Source: Paenibacillus taichungensis (GTDB taxonomy: Bacteria > Bacillota > Bacilli > Paenibacillales > Paenibacillaceae). From it: 64,000 nucleotides of DNA. Shown here piece by piece: positions 1-8,894 of the stretch (its first letter is position 1; every line of letters starts with the position of its first letter). The position numbers and the translations under genes were made by a program. Location: positions 1 through 64,000 of the forward strand of contig NZ_JABMCC010000084.1 of assembly GCF_013359905.1 (NCBI RefSeq), read 5' to 3'. The notes beneath the pieces were generated by a model, which searched no databases, was not told where the DNA came from, and saw nothing but the letters and a program-made list of their open reading frames with translations.

Positions 1-22
1 ACTCGCCATAATTATGGCGAGT
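1..22 (-). terminator. hairpin downstream of the YceI gene
   Basis: A perfect 22-bp palindrome (arms ACTCGCCATAA / TTATGGCGAGT) begins at the first base of the window, 26 bases past the stop of the minus-strand YceI gene. It is probably that gene's terminator, but any T tract would lie outside the window. Confidence 0.5.
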
Positions 23-48
23 GCATGTTCAGATATCATGTAACAATG

Positions 49-582
49 CTATTCTATTCGAATTGCTTCGATATAAAGCTCGATGTTCACTTCATTTCCA
101 ACGACAATTCCACCCGTTTCCAGAGGCGAATTAAAGCTCAAGCCAAATTCATTACGATCGATACTGGCAGTCGAATGAAACCCCACACGTTCCCTGCCTC
201 GAGGGTCTTTATTAAACCCTTCAAAAACGGTATGAAAAGTGATAGGTTTTGATACTCCATGCAGCGTTAGATTGCCTGCAAGTTCATATTGCCGCTCGCC
301 AGCAAGAACGCAGTTGGTGCTTTGAAACGTAATCGCTGGATACTTGGCAGTATGAAAGAATTCTTCGCTCTTAAGATGTTCATCGCGTTGCCGCTGGCGA
401 GTTGTGATACTATTTGTGTCGATGGAAGCCTGAATACCCATAGTTGCTACATCATTGGGGTCAAAACTTATAACCGCTTCGAACTGCTCGAATACACCTT
501 TGATTTTATTAATCATTAAATGCGTCACCGAAAACTCAACAGAGCTGTGGTCCGGATCCACTTCCCATTTGACATTGCTCAT
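49..582 (-). CDS. YceI-family periplasmic-type lipid-binding protein
   Basis: 177 aa, the usual length for the YceI family, whose members form a lipocalin-like beta barrel that binds isoprenoid or fatty-acid amide ligands. Typical features are the N-terminal WEVDPDHSSVEFSVTHLMI segment, the central region around residues 70-90 (LKSEEFF..AKYPAITFQST), and FHSTASIDRNEFGL near residue 135. No signal peptide is visible, so it is probably cytosolic, as in many Gram-positive members. The start has AGAGGTGG 11 bases upstream. It is transcribed divergently from the next gene. The substrate cannot be told from sequence. Confidence 0.88.
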   Translation of the reverse strand: MSNVKWEVDPDHSSVEFSVTHLMINKIKGVFEQFEAVISFDPNDVATMGIQASIDTNSITTRQRQRDEHLKSEEFFHTAKYPAITFQSTNCVLAGERQYELAGNLTLHGVSKPITFHTVFEGFNKDPRGRERVGFHSTASIDRNEFGLSFNSPLETGGIVVGNEVNIELYIEAIRIE

Positions 583-673
583 AAATAAATTCCACCTCTA
601 TAATCATATGATGAGAAAGGTCGCCCCTTCTCCAAAGCACTGCGCTATTCGCATGTTCTTAATATACAAAAGG

Positions 674-704
674 GCTACTGACAACGTAATGTCAGTAGCT
701 TTTT
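674..704 (+). terminator. terminator-like hairpin in a divergent intergenic region
   Basis: Stem GCTACTGACA / TGTCAGTAGC with a 6-base loop, followed by TTTTT on the plus strand. It sits between two divergently transcribed genes, where no known transcript should end, so its role is unclear (see findings). Confidence 0.5.
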
Positions 705-806
705 GCGTTCTAGCTTTTCTCATAAATATAGACGAATGGCCGCTTATGCTGATCCCTAATTTGAATTAGAATTACCGTAGAAGTCTGGAAAAAGGCTGTG
801 ATTCCA

Positions 807-1529
807 ATGTTAATCAAAAGAGATAAATGGCTGCAGTATCGCATTCTCCGCAATGCGTCCTCTCTCGCCGGACGGTTACCTGAAACACAGCTACTTAAAA
901 AGGACACTTTAACGAAAGTGCTGCTTCAATATCAAAGCATCGTACTGAAACCTCGTAACGGAAGTTATGGAAGAGATATTATTTTTATCAAACGGAACGG
1001 TGTAAGAACCTATCGTATTCAAAATGAAAATAATGTGGTCATCATGAGAGACACCAACAAGGTACTTCAATGGCTCCACAAAAGAAATAAAAGTCATGGA
1101 TACATTGTCCAAAAACGTCTGTATCTTGCCCAAATTGGGCACAAACCGTTCGACATTCGAATCATTGTTCAGCGCAAAAAAGGCTCTTCAGCCACTTGGA
1201 ACGTTACCGGCTCCTACGCTAAAGTTGCGGCGCAGGGATATCTGGTCACGAATGTGACTAGCCGCACCATTCCAGTGCTGGAGGCTCTCAAATTAGCTCG
1301 AATCGAAGATCGCAGCTTGCTTGTCAAAGCGGAACACATTGCACTATCAGCTGCCAAACGACTGGGAGAGCGTTACCCTAAGCTTAGACAAGTCGGGTTC
1401 GATATAGGTATCGACAGGAAACGTCGAATTTGGATTATTGAAGGTAATTATAAACCGGACCTACGGCCTTTCCGGCTTTTGAAAGATTCCTCAATGCATC
1501 GCAAAATATTATGGTACAAGAAACATTAA
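807..1529 (+). CDS. YheC/YheD-family ATP-grasp protein (spore-coat associated type)
   Basis: 240 aa from ATG 807. An upstream in-frame GTG at 798 lies only 2 bases from the AAAAAGG ribosome binding site, so the ATG is preferred. ATP-grasp signatures are visible: the nucleotide-binding segment VLKPRNGSYGRDI near residue 48, PFDIRIIVQ near 117, and the metal-binding end GFDIGID followed by IWIIEGNYKPDLRPF near 200-220, which carries the E-x-N motif. Bacillus YheC and YheD are longer (about 360 and 450 aa), so this is a short family member consisting mainly of the ATP-grasp core. The family is associated with the endospore coat, but the substrate is unknown. A strong terminator follows. Confidence 0.75.
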   Translation: MLIKRDKWLQYRILRNASSLAGRLPETQLLKKDTLTKVLLQYQSIVLKPRNGSYGRDIIFIKRNGVRTYRIQNENNVVIMRDTNKVLQWLHKRNKSHGYIVQKRLYLAQIGHKPFDIRIIVQRKKGSSATWNVTGSYAKVAAQGYLVTNVTSRTIPVLEALKLARIEDRSLLVKAEHIALSAAKRLGERYPKLRQVGFDIGIDRKRRIWIIEGNYKPDLRPFRLLKDSSMHRKILWYKKH

Positions 1530-1532
1530 AGC

Positions 1533-1577
1533 AAAAAAAGAGACGACCGGCCTTTTTCTACGGCCAGTCGTCTCTTT
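1533..1577. terminator. bidirectional terminator
   Basis: Long stem AGAGACGACCGGCC / GGCCAGTCGTCTCT with an A run on the left, giving a T7 tract on the minus strand, and TTT on the right. It separates the convergent YheC/D-like gene and the minus-strand small gene ending at 1615. Confidence 0.85.
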
Positions 1578-1614
1578 AGGTTAAGTTTGATGCTTATGAT
1601 GATCGCTTCAGTTA

Positions 1615-1953
1615 TTACTTGCGGCGTCTCGTGGCACTAGTAACACGTGTCACTTGGAACTTATTTACCCCTACCTGTATAATGGCAAACTGGCTGTAAG
1701 AAGTACCGGAAGAAGTATACGGCTCGGCTTCAATATTCCCACTTGGCGTTCTAACCGTTGCGGTGATTCTAGTCAACAAACAAGCCCCACGACTGGAAGC
1801 TCTCCAAGTCTCGTCACGCAGAACACTATAGTTGTCGTCACTACAAAAGATGGATGCATATTCAACTTTTCCAGACGCATTAAACGAAGTAGAGTTATAG
1901 ATCTGAACAGGGTCATAACCACCTCTTGGTCCTCCAGGTCTTCTATTTCCCAT
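1615..1953 (-). CDS. small hypothetical protein, Gly/Arg-rich start, beta-rich body
   Basis: 112 aa, not recognised. The start is ATG 1953, 8 bases after a clear AAGGAGG; an in-frame TTG two codons upstream is less well placed. The N terminus is MGNRRPGGPRGG. The body is rich in Ser, Thr, Val and Ile with two Cys residues and reads as alternating beta strands. The C terminus is basic (TRRRK). There is no signal peptide or membrane segment. Size, Gly-rich start and Ser/Thr-rich beta body would suit a small structural spore-surface or filament protein, but this is only a guess from composition. It stands alone between two terminators. Confidence 0.6.
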   Translation of the reverse strand: MGNRRPGGPRGGYDPVQIYNSTSFNASGKVEYASIFCSDDNYSVLRDETWRASSRGACLLTRITATVRTPSGNIEAEPYTSSGTSYSQFAIIQVGVNKFQVTRVTSATRRRK

Positions 1954-2090
1954 TATCAAAACCTCCTTATTATTGATAGTTTTATTAAATGCACTTCAAA
2001 TGTTTTGGTAAGGTATAAATGTGGACAAGGAATAAAAAGTGTGTTTGTCCGATGGTTGCGAGGACAGGGCATCTCATCGTGATGTATCTC

Positions 2091-2133
2091 AAAACAAAAA
2101 AAAGAACCACCCGCGTTGTTACACAGGTGGTTC
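2091..2133 (-). terminator. terminator of the 5'-nucleotidase gene
   Basis: Stem GAACCACC / GGTGGTTC read on the minus strand, followed by a T8 tract, 24 bases past the stop at 2157. Confidence 0.85.
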
Positions 2134-2156
2134 GAGAATGATAGATTCTTTTTAAA

Positions 2157-4280
2157 TTATGAAGCTTTTGCTGCAACAGCTTTTTGAATTAAAGCTTTTG
2201 CATCGTTAGTAGAAAGACCTTGTTTAGGTTGAAGCAGGTTTTTCTCTGCTGCACTAAGAATACCTTTGTCAATCAGTTTTGCCATCGATTTCACCGCATA
2301 GGTAGAAACGGTTTTGCCATCTTCAAAACCTGCAATGATCGTAGCCGCATTTTTATCAGATGCTTGATCTTTCAGCAATTTAGCAAGAATGGTAGCTGCT
2401 TCTTCACGAGTGATATCACGATCAGGGTTGAAGTTACCACCGTAACCTTGAATGAATCCAGCATGAGTCGCTTCAGCGATTGCATCTGCATATGAAGCGT
2501 TAGCAGCAACATCCTTGAATGCAGGTGCTGTAGCTACTTCGTTCAGTTTCAACAGGTCTACAAGAGCACTTACAAATTCAGCACGGGAAATGAATTCTGT
2601 TGTTGCAGGTGTTTCGGTTTCCTCTGTAGATGCAGCTAGATTCGTGATACGTCCTTCGATTTTAGCCACAATGTCAGCGCCTTTATACGTATCTACAATG
2701 TACTGGTAGAATACATCCAGATCGATAGGGCCAGCCAAGGATGATTTAGCATCTACTAGCACTTTATAGTTATCTCCACCAGCAGCCATAAAGTTGTTAA
2801 CTACAGCTGTATATGTTTTTGCAGGATCAATAGGTGTGCCATCTTCCAGACTAAGGCTAGTAACACGTTCTGCAACTGGCTTGTTGAAGTCTGCAGTATA
2901 TTTCAAACCAGAGATCTGTAGAGTTTTTGTGTTTGGTGTACCGTCAGCGTTGGTACCCCATTGTTGCTGCAACAACGTTTTAATTTGTTCGCCAGTCAAC
3001 TCCAGTTTCACTAGAGTATTGCCAAAAGGTTGGATTTTAGCAAGATCAGCAAAGGTCACATCGCCTTTTGGCAGATCCGCACGAATACCACCCGGATTCA
3101 TAAATGCAAAGTCAGCAGCACTTGCCTTATCCCCAAAGTCTGCTTCACGCATTGAATCTGCAATGAGGTTGCCCAGAGCGGCTTCGTTATTATAAGCATC
3201 TGTGCGGGTAACAGAACCATCCGTTGTACCAACTGGCTTAGTCAACTCAGGATGCTTGTCTAATGATTTTTTAATAATAGCCAACGTTTCAGGGTCTTCT
3301 TTTACACCCTCTTGGAAAGTCGTTGTAACGGTAGCTGATTTCTCCGTTACATCCCCAGTAGCAGGGTCAATCATCAATTTAATATCTTCAAATGCCGTAC
3401 CATAAGAGAACGCTTGAACGATCAATTTTCCATTTACTTCACCGTTAGCCAAGGCATGATTGTCACCTGCGACGATAACGTCAACAGGGGAATCTGCTGG
3501 CAAAGCTTTTGCTAAATCAGCCGCTTCTCCAGTGGTTACGCCTTCTTTGGTTGTTGCTGGATCATGTGCCAAAACGATGATCGTTTCTACACCTTGATCT
3601 TGCAATTCTTTTGCATATTTATTAACGGCTTCAACTTCTTCTTCTGCGCTTAAGAAACGCACACCAGCTGTCCCAGATGGGGATACTTTGGCAGGTGTGG
3701 ATTTCGTCACTAATCCGATAAATCCGATTTTGACTCCGCCTACTTCTTTAATAACATACGGCTTAATCAATGTTTTGCCAGTGGCAGTTTCAATGACGTT
3801 TGCATTGACGTAATCAAATTTCGCACCAGCATGAGTTACTTTGCCTTCTTTTGGATCAAGGCCACCAAAGATTTGTGCCTTCAAGGCAGCGATACCTTGG
3901 TCGAATTCATGATTGCCTAGAGAACCTACATCAAAGCCCATCATATTCATCCATTCCATGGTAGGCTCGTCACGATCGAGAGATGAGACTGGAGCAGATG
4001 CACCCACAGAGTCTCCATTATGGAAGAGTAGGGAATGTTCATATTTTGCTTGAGCTTCTTTTAAGTAGGTTGCTAGAATTGGAGCCGTTCCTGCCTTTTT
4101 ATCACTAACGATCGATGTGGTATCTAGCTGACCATGGAAGTCATTGATACCAATCAAGTGTACTTCTACATCTTTGCCTGCGGCAGAGACAGAACCCGCT
4201 GCGCCCAATAGTTGGGTGAGTAGTAGTGCAGCAGTTGCCACACGAATTGTGCTTTGGCCCAGAACTTTTTTCCAATACAT
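2157..4280 (-). CDS. secreted SLH-anchored 5'-nucleotidase / 2',3'-cyclic phosphodiesterase
   Basis: 707 aa. A signal peptide with a hydrophobic core at about 14-33 ends in VSAAG. The metallophosphatase domain follows, with INDFHGQL (45-52), NGDSVGAS (about 88) and LGNHEFDQG (121-129). The 5'-nucleotidase C-terminal domain contains MNPGGIRADL and the late substrate-binding region NFMAAGGDNY. Residues from about 565 to the end hold SLH repeats (FISRAEFVSALVDLL, DRDITREEAATILAKLL), which bind pyruvylated wall polymer. The enzyme should hydrolyse extracellular nucleotides and feed nucleoside and phosphate uptake. The ribosome binding site GGAGAGGGG lies about 13 bases upstream, a little far. It is monocistronic with its own terminator. 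Confidence 0.92.
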   Translation of the reverse strand: MYWKKVLGQSTIRVATAALLLTQLLGAAGSVSAAGKDVEVHLIGINDFHGQLDTTSIVSDKKAGTAPILATYLKEAQAKYEHSLLFHNGDSVGASAPVSSLDRDEPTMEWMNMMGFDVGSLGNHEFDQGIAALKAQIFGGLDPKEGKVTHAGAKFDYVNANVIETATGKTLIKPYVIKEVGGVKIGFIGLVTKSTPAKVSPSGTAGVRFLSAEEEVEAVNKYAKELQDQGVETIIVLAHDPATTKEGVTTGEAADLAKALPADSPVDVIVAGDNHALANGEVNGKLIVQAFSYGTAFEDIKLMIDPATGDVTEKSATVTTTFQEGVKEDPETLAIIKKSLDKHPELTKPVGTTDGSVTRTDAYNNEAALGNLIADSMREADFGDKASAADFAFMNPGGIRADLPKGDVTFADLAKIQPFGNTLVKLELTGEQIKTLLQQQWGTNADGTPNTKTLQISGLKYTADFNKPVAERVTSLSLEDGTPIDPAKTYTAVVNNFMAAGGDNYKVLVDAKSSLAGPIDLDVFYQYIVDTYKGADIVAKIEGRITNLAASTEETETPATTEFISRAEFVSALVDLLKLNEVATAPAFKDVAANASYADAIAEATHAGFIQGYGGNFNPDRDITREEAATILAKLLKDQASDKNAATIIAGFEDGKTVSTYAVKSMAKLIDKGILSAAEKNLLQPKQGLSTNDAKALIQKAVAAKAS

Positions 4281-4464
4281 GAATTAACAAAACCCCTCTC
4301 CAATTATAGATCCTGAAATATTTTACCATAGTTCAATTCATAAAAGTCGTAGAATATATTAAATGGACGTAAAAAATTTAAAGATTGATAGAGAAAGGAC
4401 ATACCTGTATCTGGATTTTAACCAAAGTTAGTTCTTGGGGTTTCAATCTGCTCTGAGGTCTATT

Positions 4465-5727
4465 TTATTTGAAGATGACGAATTTTAAATTTTTTTCTTT
4501 TAAGTGTTTAAGAATAGCCGGAAGTGCTTCTAATGTGTTTTTGTTCTCATGCAGCACATATACTCCGCCAGCGGCTTCGACCTGATGAAAGTATCGAATA
4601 ATATCCTCTGGCTTCTTCGCATTCCAGTCCTCTGGATCTCGATTCCACAGAAGGGTCTTCATATTCAACTTCTTAACCTCGGAGACAAGTTTGTTGTTAA
4701 CCGCACCGTATGGTGGACGGAACAAAGTAACCGTTTTGTGCGTCAATGATTCCAGAACGCTGTTTGTCTTCGACAAGCTCTCGCTCTGATCCTGTGGGGT
4801 GTCCTTCGGAAGCAAACTGTGATCCCAGGAATGATTCCCAATCGCCATTCCATGTTCACTCGCATAGATAACAGCATCTCGATTGGGTCCCACCTTCTGC
4901 CCCACGAACAGGAATGTCCCCGCTACCTTCTGTTCTGTCAGAATGTCCACAAACTGCTTCGTAAGCGTGGAGGGTCCGTCATCAAAGGTTAAAGCCACAT
5001 ATTCCTTCGGCAAATCAAAGAAAGACTCATCTTTATCAATATCGATGACTTCAAAGGATTCGTGATTACTGTCAGGCTGATCGGATACGTATGATAGGAC
5101 GATAGGATTTGTTCTGGCAGCCGTAACTGAAGTTTCCGTTTTGTATGGTTCACTTATAGCTGTAAGCACCATCGGCGCTTCAAAATCATCGTCTTTTTCC
5201 CCAGCCATCGCCACCCCGACTGATCCGCTAAACGTATTTGCAGAATCGTCATTCCCCTTCGAAGTGATAGATAGAACAATCAGAAAGCCGATAGTTACCA
5301 GGGACAGAATCAAAATTTTGGGCATGTGTGCAGACAATTGCCGCAGGAGTTGTGTCCGTTGCTGAGCGGGTTCCGCTACTCTGTCTTCCACTGGAACGGG
5401 CGGAAGGTTCCTGATCCGCTTAATTTCATTTATGTATGCTTCGCTGCATGCAAAATACTGCACATCCCGGGAAACTTCTGTAGTTCTAATTATGGAACTA
5501 TAAAAGGTATTTCGGTATGGATCCCACTTGGAATAGGGAGAGAGTCTGATCCTGTCTCCATTTAGTGGCTTCAACATTTCAAGCCCAATATATGTAAACT
5601 CGTCAATATTAATTTCGTATATAGCTTGCCTATCCTCTTGGGACACTGCGACCGTGATTTGATTTACACCATCCGAGGTCTTCCCAAGCGATAACAGCTC
5701 CATTACCTGCGTAATGTATGTCTCCAT
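4465..5727 (-). CDS. membrane-anchored polysaccharide deacetylase (NodB domain)
   Basis: 420 aa. Residues 1-130 form a soluble domain of unknown type, a membrane helix lies at about 138-156, and the NodB deacetylase domain occupies about 240-420. All carbohydrate-esterase 4 motifs are present: TFDDGP (247-252), HSWDH (299-303), RPPYG (337-341), a DPEDW motif near 364 and VLHE (391-394). It should remove acetyl groups from a wall polysaccharide such as peptidoglycan at the outer membrane face. The long N-terminal domain ahead of the membrane helix is unusual and probably cytoplasmic. It follows the coiled-coil gene by 33 bases, with ribosome binding site AGAGAGGA, so the two are probably one operon. 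Confidence 0.88.
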   Translation of the reverse strand: METYITQVMELLSLGKTSDGVNQITVAVSQEDRQAIYEINIDEFTYIGLEMLKPLNGDRIRLSPYSKWDPYRNTFYSSIIRTTEVSRDVQYFACSEAYINEIKRIRNLPPVPVEDRVAEPAQQRTQLLRQLSAHMPKILILSLVTIGFLIVLSITSKGNDDSANTFSGSVGVAMAGEKDDDFEAPMVLTAISEPYKTETSVTAARTNPIVLSYVSDQPDSNHESFEVIDIDKDESFFDLPKEYVALTFDDGPSTLTKQFVDILTEQKVAGTFLFVGQKVGPNRDAVIYASEHGMAIGNHSWDHSLLPKDTPQDQSESLSKTNSVLESLTHKTVTLFRPPYGAVNNKLVSEVKKLNMKTLLWNRDPEDWNAKKPEDIIRYFHQVEAAGGVYVLHENKNTLEALPAILKHLKEKNLKFVIFK

Positions 5728-5760
5728 ACCATTCGTCCTCTCTTCCGATCAGCAATGACT

Positions 5761-6486
5761 TTAATCGATTGGAGATTCCTCGGTTGTTCCTGCGTTCGAT
5801 GCAAACGGAGATGTCAATCTGTTAGTAAAGTCATTTACAACATTAAGCAAATGCGTTTTCTCCTGGCGAAGAGCATCGAATTTCTGTTTCATTTGAGTGA
5901 GCTCGGATTCATATCTTACATTCTTCTCCTCAAGCTCGCTGATTCTCTTATTCTTATCGGTAATCATCTCATTGTGCTTCTGAAGCAGGCCGGCATAATT
6001 CTGGCGTTCAAGCTCAATTACACCTTTAAGCTCCTCATTTTGACCAGACATAGTGGATTGAAGCTCCCGAAAGTCTTCCATTATTTGATCGACCTTCAGA
6101 TTCTTATCGGCCAGCTTTCGCTCCAGCTCCAAAATGCTCTTCTCGCGTTCCTCAATGACCTTGCCCAAGTTCTTTAGGTCTCTGTTTAAACGATCATTTT
6201 GTCCGTTCGAATGGTTTAATCGATCCTGCAAATCATTATGACTCATTTCGACATGCTGCTTGTCCTTAATCATCTGCTCTACGGCGAATACCAGATCAAG
6301 CGAGCTCTTATCCATAAGACCCTTATTGATTAAAACAGAACTTGAAGGCTCTTCCTTCACCTCGGAAGGAGTCAAATTTAGCGACACTTCCTCTTGTGGC
6401 TCGTCCAAGTCCCTCCTCATGTCAAGGTCCTCTCTCGATTGCTGCTGCTCAGGTCTACTCTTCTTCTTATGGAACGGTGAAAACAT
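5761..6486 (-). CDS. coiled-coil protein upstream of the deacetylase
   Basis: 241 aa, function unknown. The N terminus is basic (MFSPFHKKKSRPEQQQ). From about residue 70 to 220 it is almost entirely heptad-rich charged sequence (DRLNHSNGQNDRLNRDLKNL, EREKSILELERKLADKN), predicting a long coiled coil. There is no signal peptide or membrane helix. It is the first gene of a likely two-gene operon with the deacetylase, whose N-terminal cytoplasmic domain could be its partner; that is inferred from context only. Start ATG follows AAAAGGTGA. Confidence 0.8.
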   Translation of the reverse strand: MFSPFHKKKSRPEQQQSREDLDMRRDLDEPQEEVSLNLTPSEVKEEPSSSVLINKGLMDKSSLDLVFAVEQMIKDKQHVEMSHNDLQDRLNHSNGQNDRLNRDLKNLGKVIEEREKSILELERKLADKNLKVDQIMEDFRELQSTMSGQNEELKGVIELERQNYAGLLQKHNEMITDKNKRISELEEKNVRYESELTQMKQKFDALRQEKTHLLNVVNDFTNRLTSPFASNAGTTEESPID

Positions 6487-6610
6487 ATATTAAATCACCT
6501 TTTCTAGGAAAATGTTGATAAATGTCGATTTATGGCATATAACCGCATATTTATTATCGGAAATTTACCTTTATTTTTTAATATATTCGATAAATAAACA
6601 TCAGAACGCA

Positions 6611-6645
6611 GAAAAAAGAGACGCGGACATCACTCCAGCGTCTCT
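6611..6645 (-). terminator. terminator-like hairpin between divergent genes
   Basis: Stem AGAGACGC / GCGTCTCT with a T6 tract on the minus strand. It lies upstream of the minus-strand coiled-coil gene and of the divergent membrane gene, with no minus-strand gene in front of it to terminate. Confidence 0.6.
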
Positions 6646-6816
6646 TAGGGCTATTTTCCATGACTCCACCAACCGCAGTAAGATAAGCTTATTTTCATAT
6701 ATTGACAAATTAATGTGTTAGACTACTAAAAGAAGAATTGCCGATCTATACTAAAGAACGCTGCACAACTGGATGCAGGCAGTTATTACGATAAACGTAG
6801 TTAGAAAGGAAACCCC

Positions 6817-7794
6817 ATGAATCGTTCCTTGAAGCAACTAATGAAATCATTATTAGCACCAGCGTTCCCCGGTGGAATCATAACCATTCTGATATTTTAT
6901 CTTGATTACTTTCAATTCGAACTTGTTGAAAAGTTTCTACTGTTTGCGGCTTTCGTCATTGTACCTCTTGTGATTTTACTTATGAACCATGACGAAAAGA
7001 ATAAACATCAACGAATGGTTTATGCTGCTATGAAATGGCTCCAGTTTCCCGCTGCGCTTCTTACCCTAGCCTCGGTAATGAGTAGTAAGATGTGGGGGTT
7101 AGAAAGTACGACAATCCCAGGGATTCTGTCCCTTGGGTGGCTACTGTTCACACTGCTGCTTGGCATCTATGGCTTGACCACTATTATGATCTCTAAAGGA
7201 AAAGCAGCGGAATTAGCGATTGGTGCGGGGCTCGTTTATTTTTTTATCGGGGGCATTTGGTTTACCTTATATCAATATCAAGTGAACCTCTTCCAAGCTA
7301 ATCCTGCAACGCACGCATTAAGCTCGCTCCACTTTCATTTCTCATCTGCTATCGTTCCAATTTTTATTGGTGCACTTGGACGCATCATGACGAAGAAAAG
7401 CTGGTATCCCTGGGTCGTTGCCATCGATATCATCGGACCCATCTTGATTGCTATTGGTATGATTTTCTCCAAGCCAATTGAATACATGGGTGTCACTTTG
7501 TTCGCCTGTAATATTGTGATTTACACCGCTTATCTCCTTGCTTACTTGAGGAAAAACGCTTTGGATAATAAGGCGACCTTCTTTTTAGGCCTATCTTGTC
7601 TAGCCTTTTACACGGTTGCTGTGCTTTCCATTTTATATCCGCTACTAAAAAAGATATTTTTCTTAACCATACTTGATTTCATTCCCGTTTACGGATCTCT
7701 GCATGCATTTGGTTTTGTTTTATGTGGACTGATTGGTTGGGTGTACACGGTAGACTTCATTAAGAGAAAAAAGATGGTCAAGGAGAATAGATAG
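6817..7794 (+). CDS. polytopic membrane protein of unknown function
   Basis: 325 aa, not recognised. It has about ten hydrophobic segments spread over the whole length (for example residues 15-35, 40-58, 70-88, 98-118, 125-145, 170-190, 200-220, 225-245, 255-280, 285-310). The C terminus is short and basic (KRKKMVKENR), suggesting it faces the cytoplasm. No transporter or enzyme motif was found. The ribosome binding site AGAAAGGA is 7 bases before the ATG. A TTGACA hexamer at 6702-6707 could be a -35 box, but no good -10 pairs with it. Confidence 0.75.
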   Translation: MNRSLKQLMKSLLAPAFPGGIITILIFYLDYFQFELVEKFLLFAAFVIVPLVILLMNHDEKNKHQRMVYAAMKWLQFPAALLTLASVMSSKMWGLESTTIPGILSLGWLLFTLLLGIYGLTTIMISKGKAAELAIGAGLVYFFIGGIWFTLYQYQVNLFQANPATHALSSLHFHFSSAIVPIFIGALGRIMTKKSWYPWVVAIDIIGPILIAIGMIFSKPIEYMGVTLFACNIVIYTAYLLAYLRKNALDNKATFFLGLSCLAFYTVAVLSILYPLLKKIFFLTILDFIPVYGSLHAFGFVLCGLIGWVYTVDFIKRKKMVKENR

Positions 7795-7895
7795 GTTGAT
7801 ACATCTATATGAGTGATTGCATACAAAAACATGAATTCGTGAATGTGATGTATAGGCTGTCAATCGGCTTCATAGGAGTAGTTTAGTCAGGTTCG

Positions 7896-7904
7896 TGCTA
7901 TAAT
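7896..7904 (+). promoter_or_regulatory. extended -10 promoter for the HEAT gene
   Basis: TG-C-TATAAT, a perfect -10 hexamer with the TGn extension, 63 bases before the HEAT gene start. The -35 region is weak, as is common for extended -10 promoters. Confidence 0.6.
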
Positions 7905-7966
7905 AGTGTTCACATAAATAACATTCATCATTCTGCCGAGATGGCGATGATTAAGGAGATTGAATT

Positions 7967-8416
7967 TTGACGAACAACCATGATATTGGAGCAGTTAACG
8001 AACTACCGGAAAACTTTGAAGAGCTCAAACGAGCGGCTAATCGGACGAGCTGGAGAGACAGACTAAATGCGGTGAACGAATTGGGGAACTGGGATACAGC
8101 CCCTACCATTAAGTTACTGCAGCATGTTTTGACAAATGATCAGGTGTTCCAGGTGCGTGAAGCTGCATATTTCAAGCTGAAGCAGTTGGATGAAGATGTT
8201 CAAATGCCTGCCAAAAACAAAGGTGAGCTGTTTAAAGGTCTTAACAAAATTTTGCTACGGATTAAAAAAAGCCTTCCTGAAGGTCACACATTTGAGCAAT
8301 TTAAGGAAAAACTGCAAAAGACACGCCTGGATATTTATGATACTTACGAGGGCGACAAAGATACTGAGTTCGATTCCTGGCTCCATGGAATATGGGAGAC
8401 ACTAGGTAGAAAATAG
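7967..8416 (+). CDS. HEAT-repeat-like small protein
   Basis: 149 aa. It starts at TTG 7967, 8 bases after AAGGAG; no ATG fits. Residues 15-75 read as paired helices typical of HEAT or armadillo repeats (WRDRLNAVNELGNWDTAPTI, then VFQVREAAYFKLKQL). The C-terminal half (about 80-149) is helical and charged with no known motif. Such repeats usually mediate protein binding; the partner is unknown. A strong terminator follows. Confidence 0.75.
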   Translation: MTNNHDIGAVNELPENFEELKRAANRTSWRDRLNAVNELGNWDTAPTIKLLQHVLTNDQVFQVREAAYFKLKQLDEDVQMPAKNKGELFKGLNKILLRIKKSLPEGHTFEQFKEKLQKTRLDIYDTYEGDKDTEFDSWLHGIWETLGRK

Positions 8417-8510
8417 CCGCCGTTCAAGCTACAATGTAGTCTTTGCACAGTCTCCATACGGCTGATTTAACACTCGACCCTTTGCCGTTTACCATATAAT
8501 AGCTGAGTAC

Positions 8511-8550
8511 AAAGCCACTCCAGAAAAATGGAGTGGCTTCTTTATTTCTT
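8511..8550 (+). terminator. terminator of the HEAT gene
   Basis: Stem AAGCCACTCCA / TGGAGTGGCTT with a short loop, followed by a T-rich stretch. Confidence 0.85.
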
Positions 8551-8585
8551 ATTAATTAGATTGTCACCAGATTTTATCTCACTCT

Positions 8586-8663
8586 TTAGCACTTTGAAAT
8601 ATGAATGCATTTAATCGTTCCGACACGAATATCTAGTGCTGCAAAATCATCGATCGTTGCCAA
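8586..8663 (-). pseudogene. csaA: N-terminal remnant of csaA (tRNA-binding-domain chaperone)
   Basis: A 25-codon open frame starts at TTG 8663 behind GGAGGAGG and reads MATIDDFAALDIRVGTI, which I recognise as the start of CsaA, normally about 110 aa. After GTIK it loses similarity and stops at 8586. About 85 percent of the gene is missing. The intact ribosome binding site suggests the truncation is fairly recent. It is one of three gene remnants in this stretch. Confidence 0.7.
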
Positions 8664-8687
8664 CGTTTTTTCCTCCTCCATTGCGTT

Positions 8688-8894
8688 TTACTGCTCTAGG
8701 CGGAACGGCTGCAGGAGTCGAATCCCTTCCTCAATGGATCCCTCCATCAGTTCTAAGAGCTGGGGCACCAGTTCCTGCATCCGGGGGGCGCTCAGGTTCC
8801 GATCGAGGGCATCCCGGTTTTCCCAGCGCTCGTAGATGATGAATGTGCCTAGCAAGAGAGGCCTTGGAGGATCATCCGTAACATAAATCTGAAA
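8688..8894 (-). pseudogene. C-terminal remnant of an antibiotic-biosynthesis monooxygenase (ABM/YgiN-type) gene
   Basis: An open minus-strand frame with no start reads FIIYERWENRDALDRNLSAP then MQELVPQLLELMEGSIEE and ends at 8688. The YERWENRDALD pattern is the hallmark of the ABM-fold quinol-monooxygenase family (about 95-100 aa). An in-frame stop lies just upstream at 8895-8897, and the apparent preceding part is in another frame, so the N-terminal third is lost or frameshifted. No functional product is expected. Confidence 0.65.
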
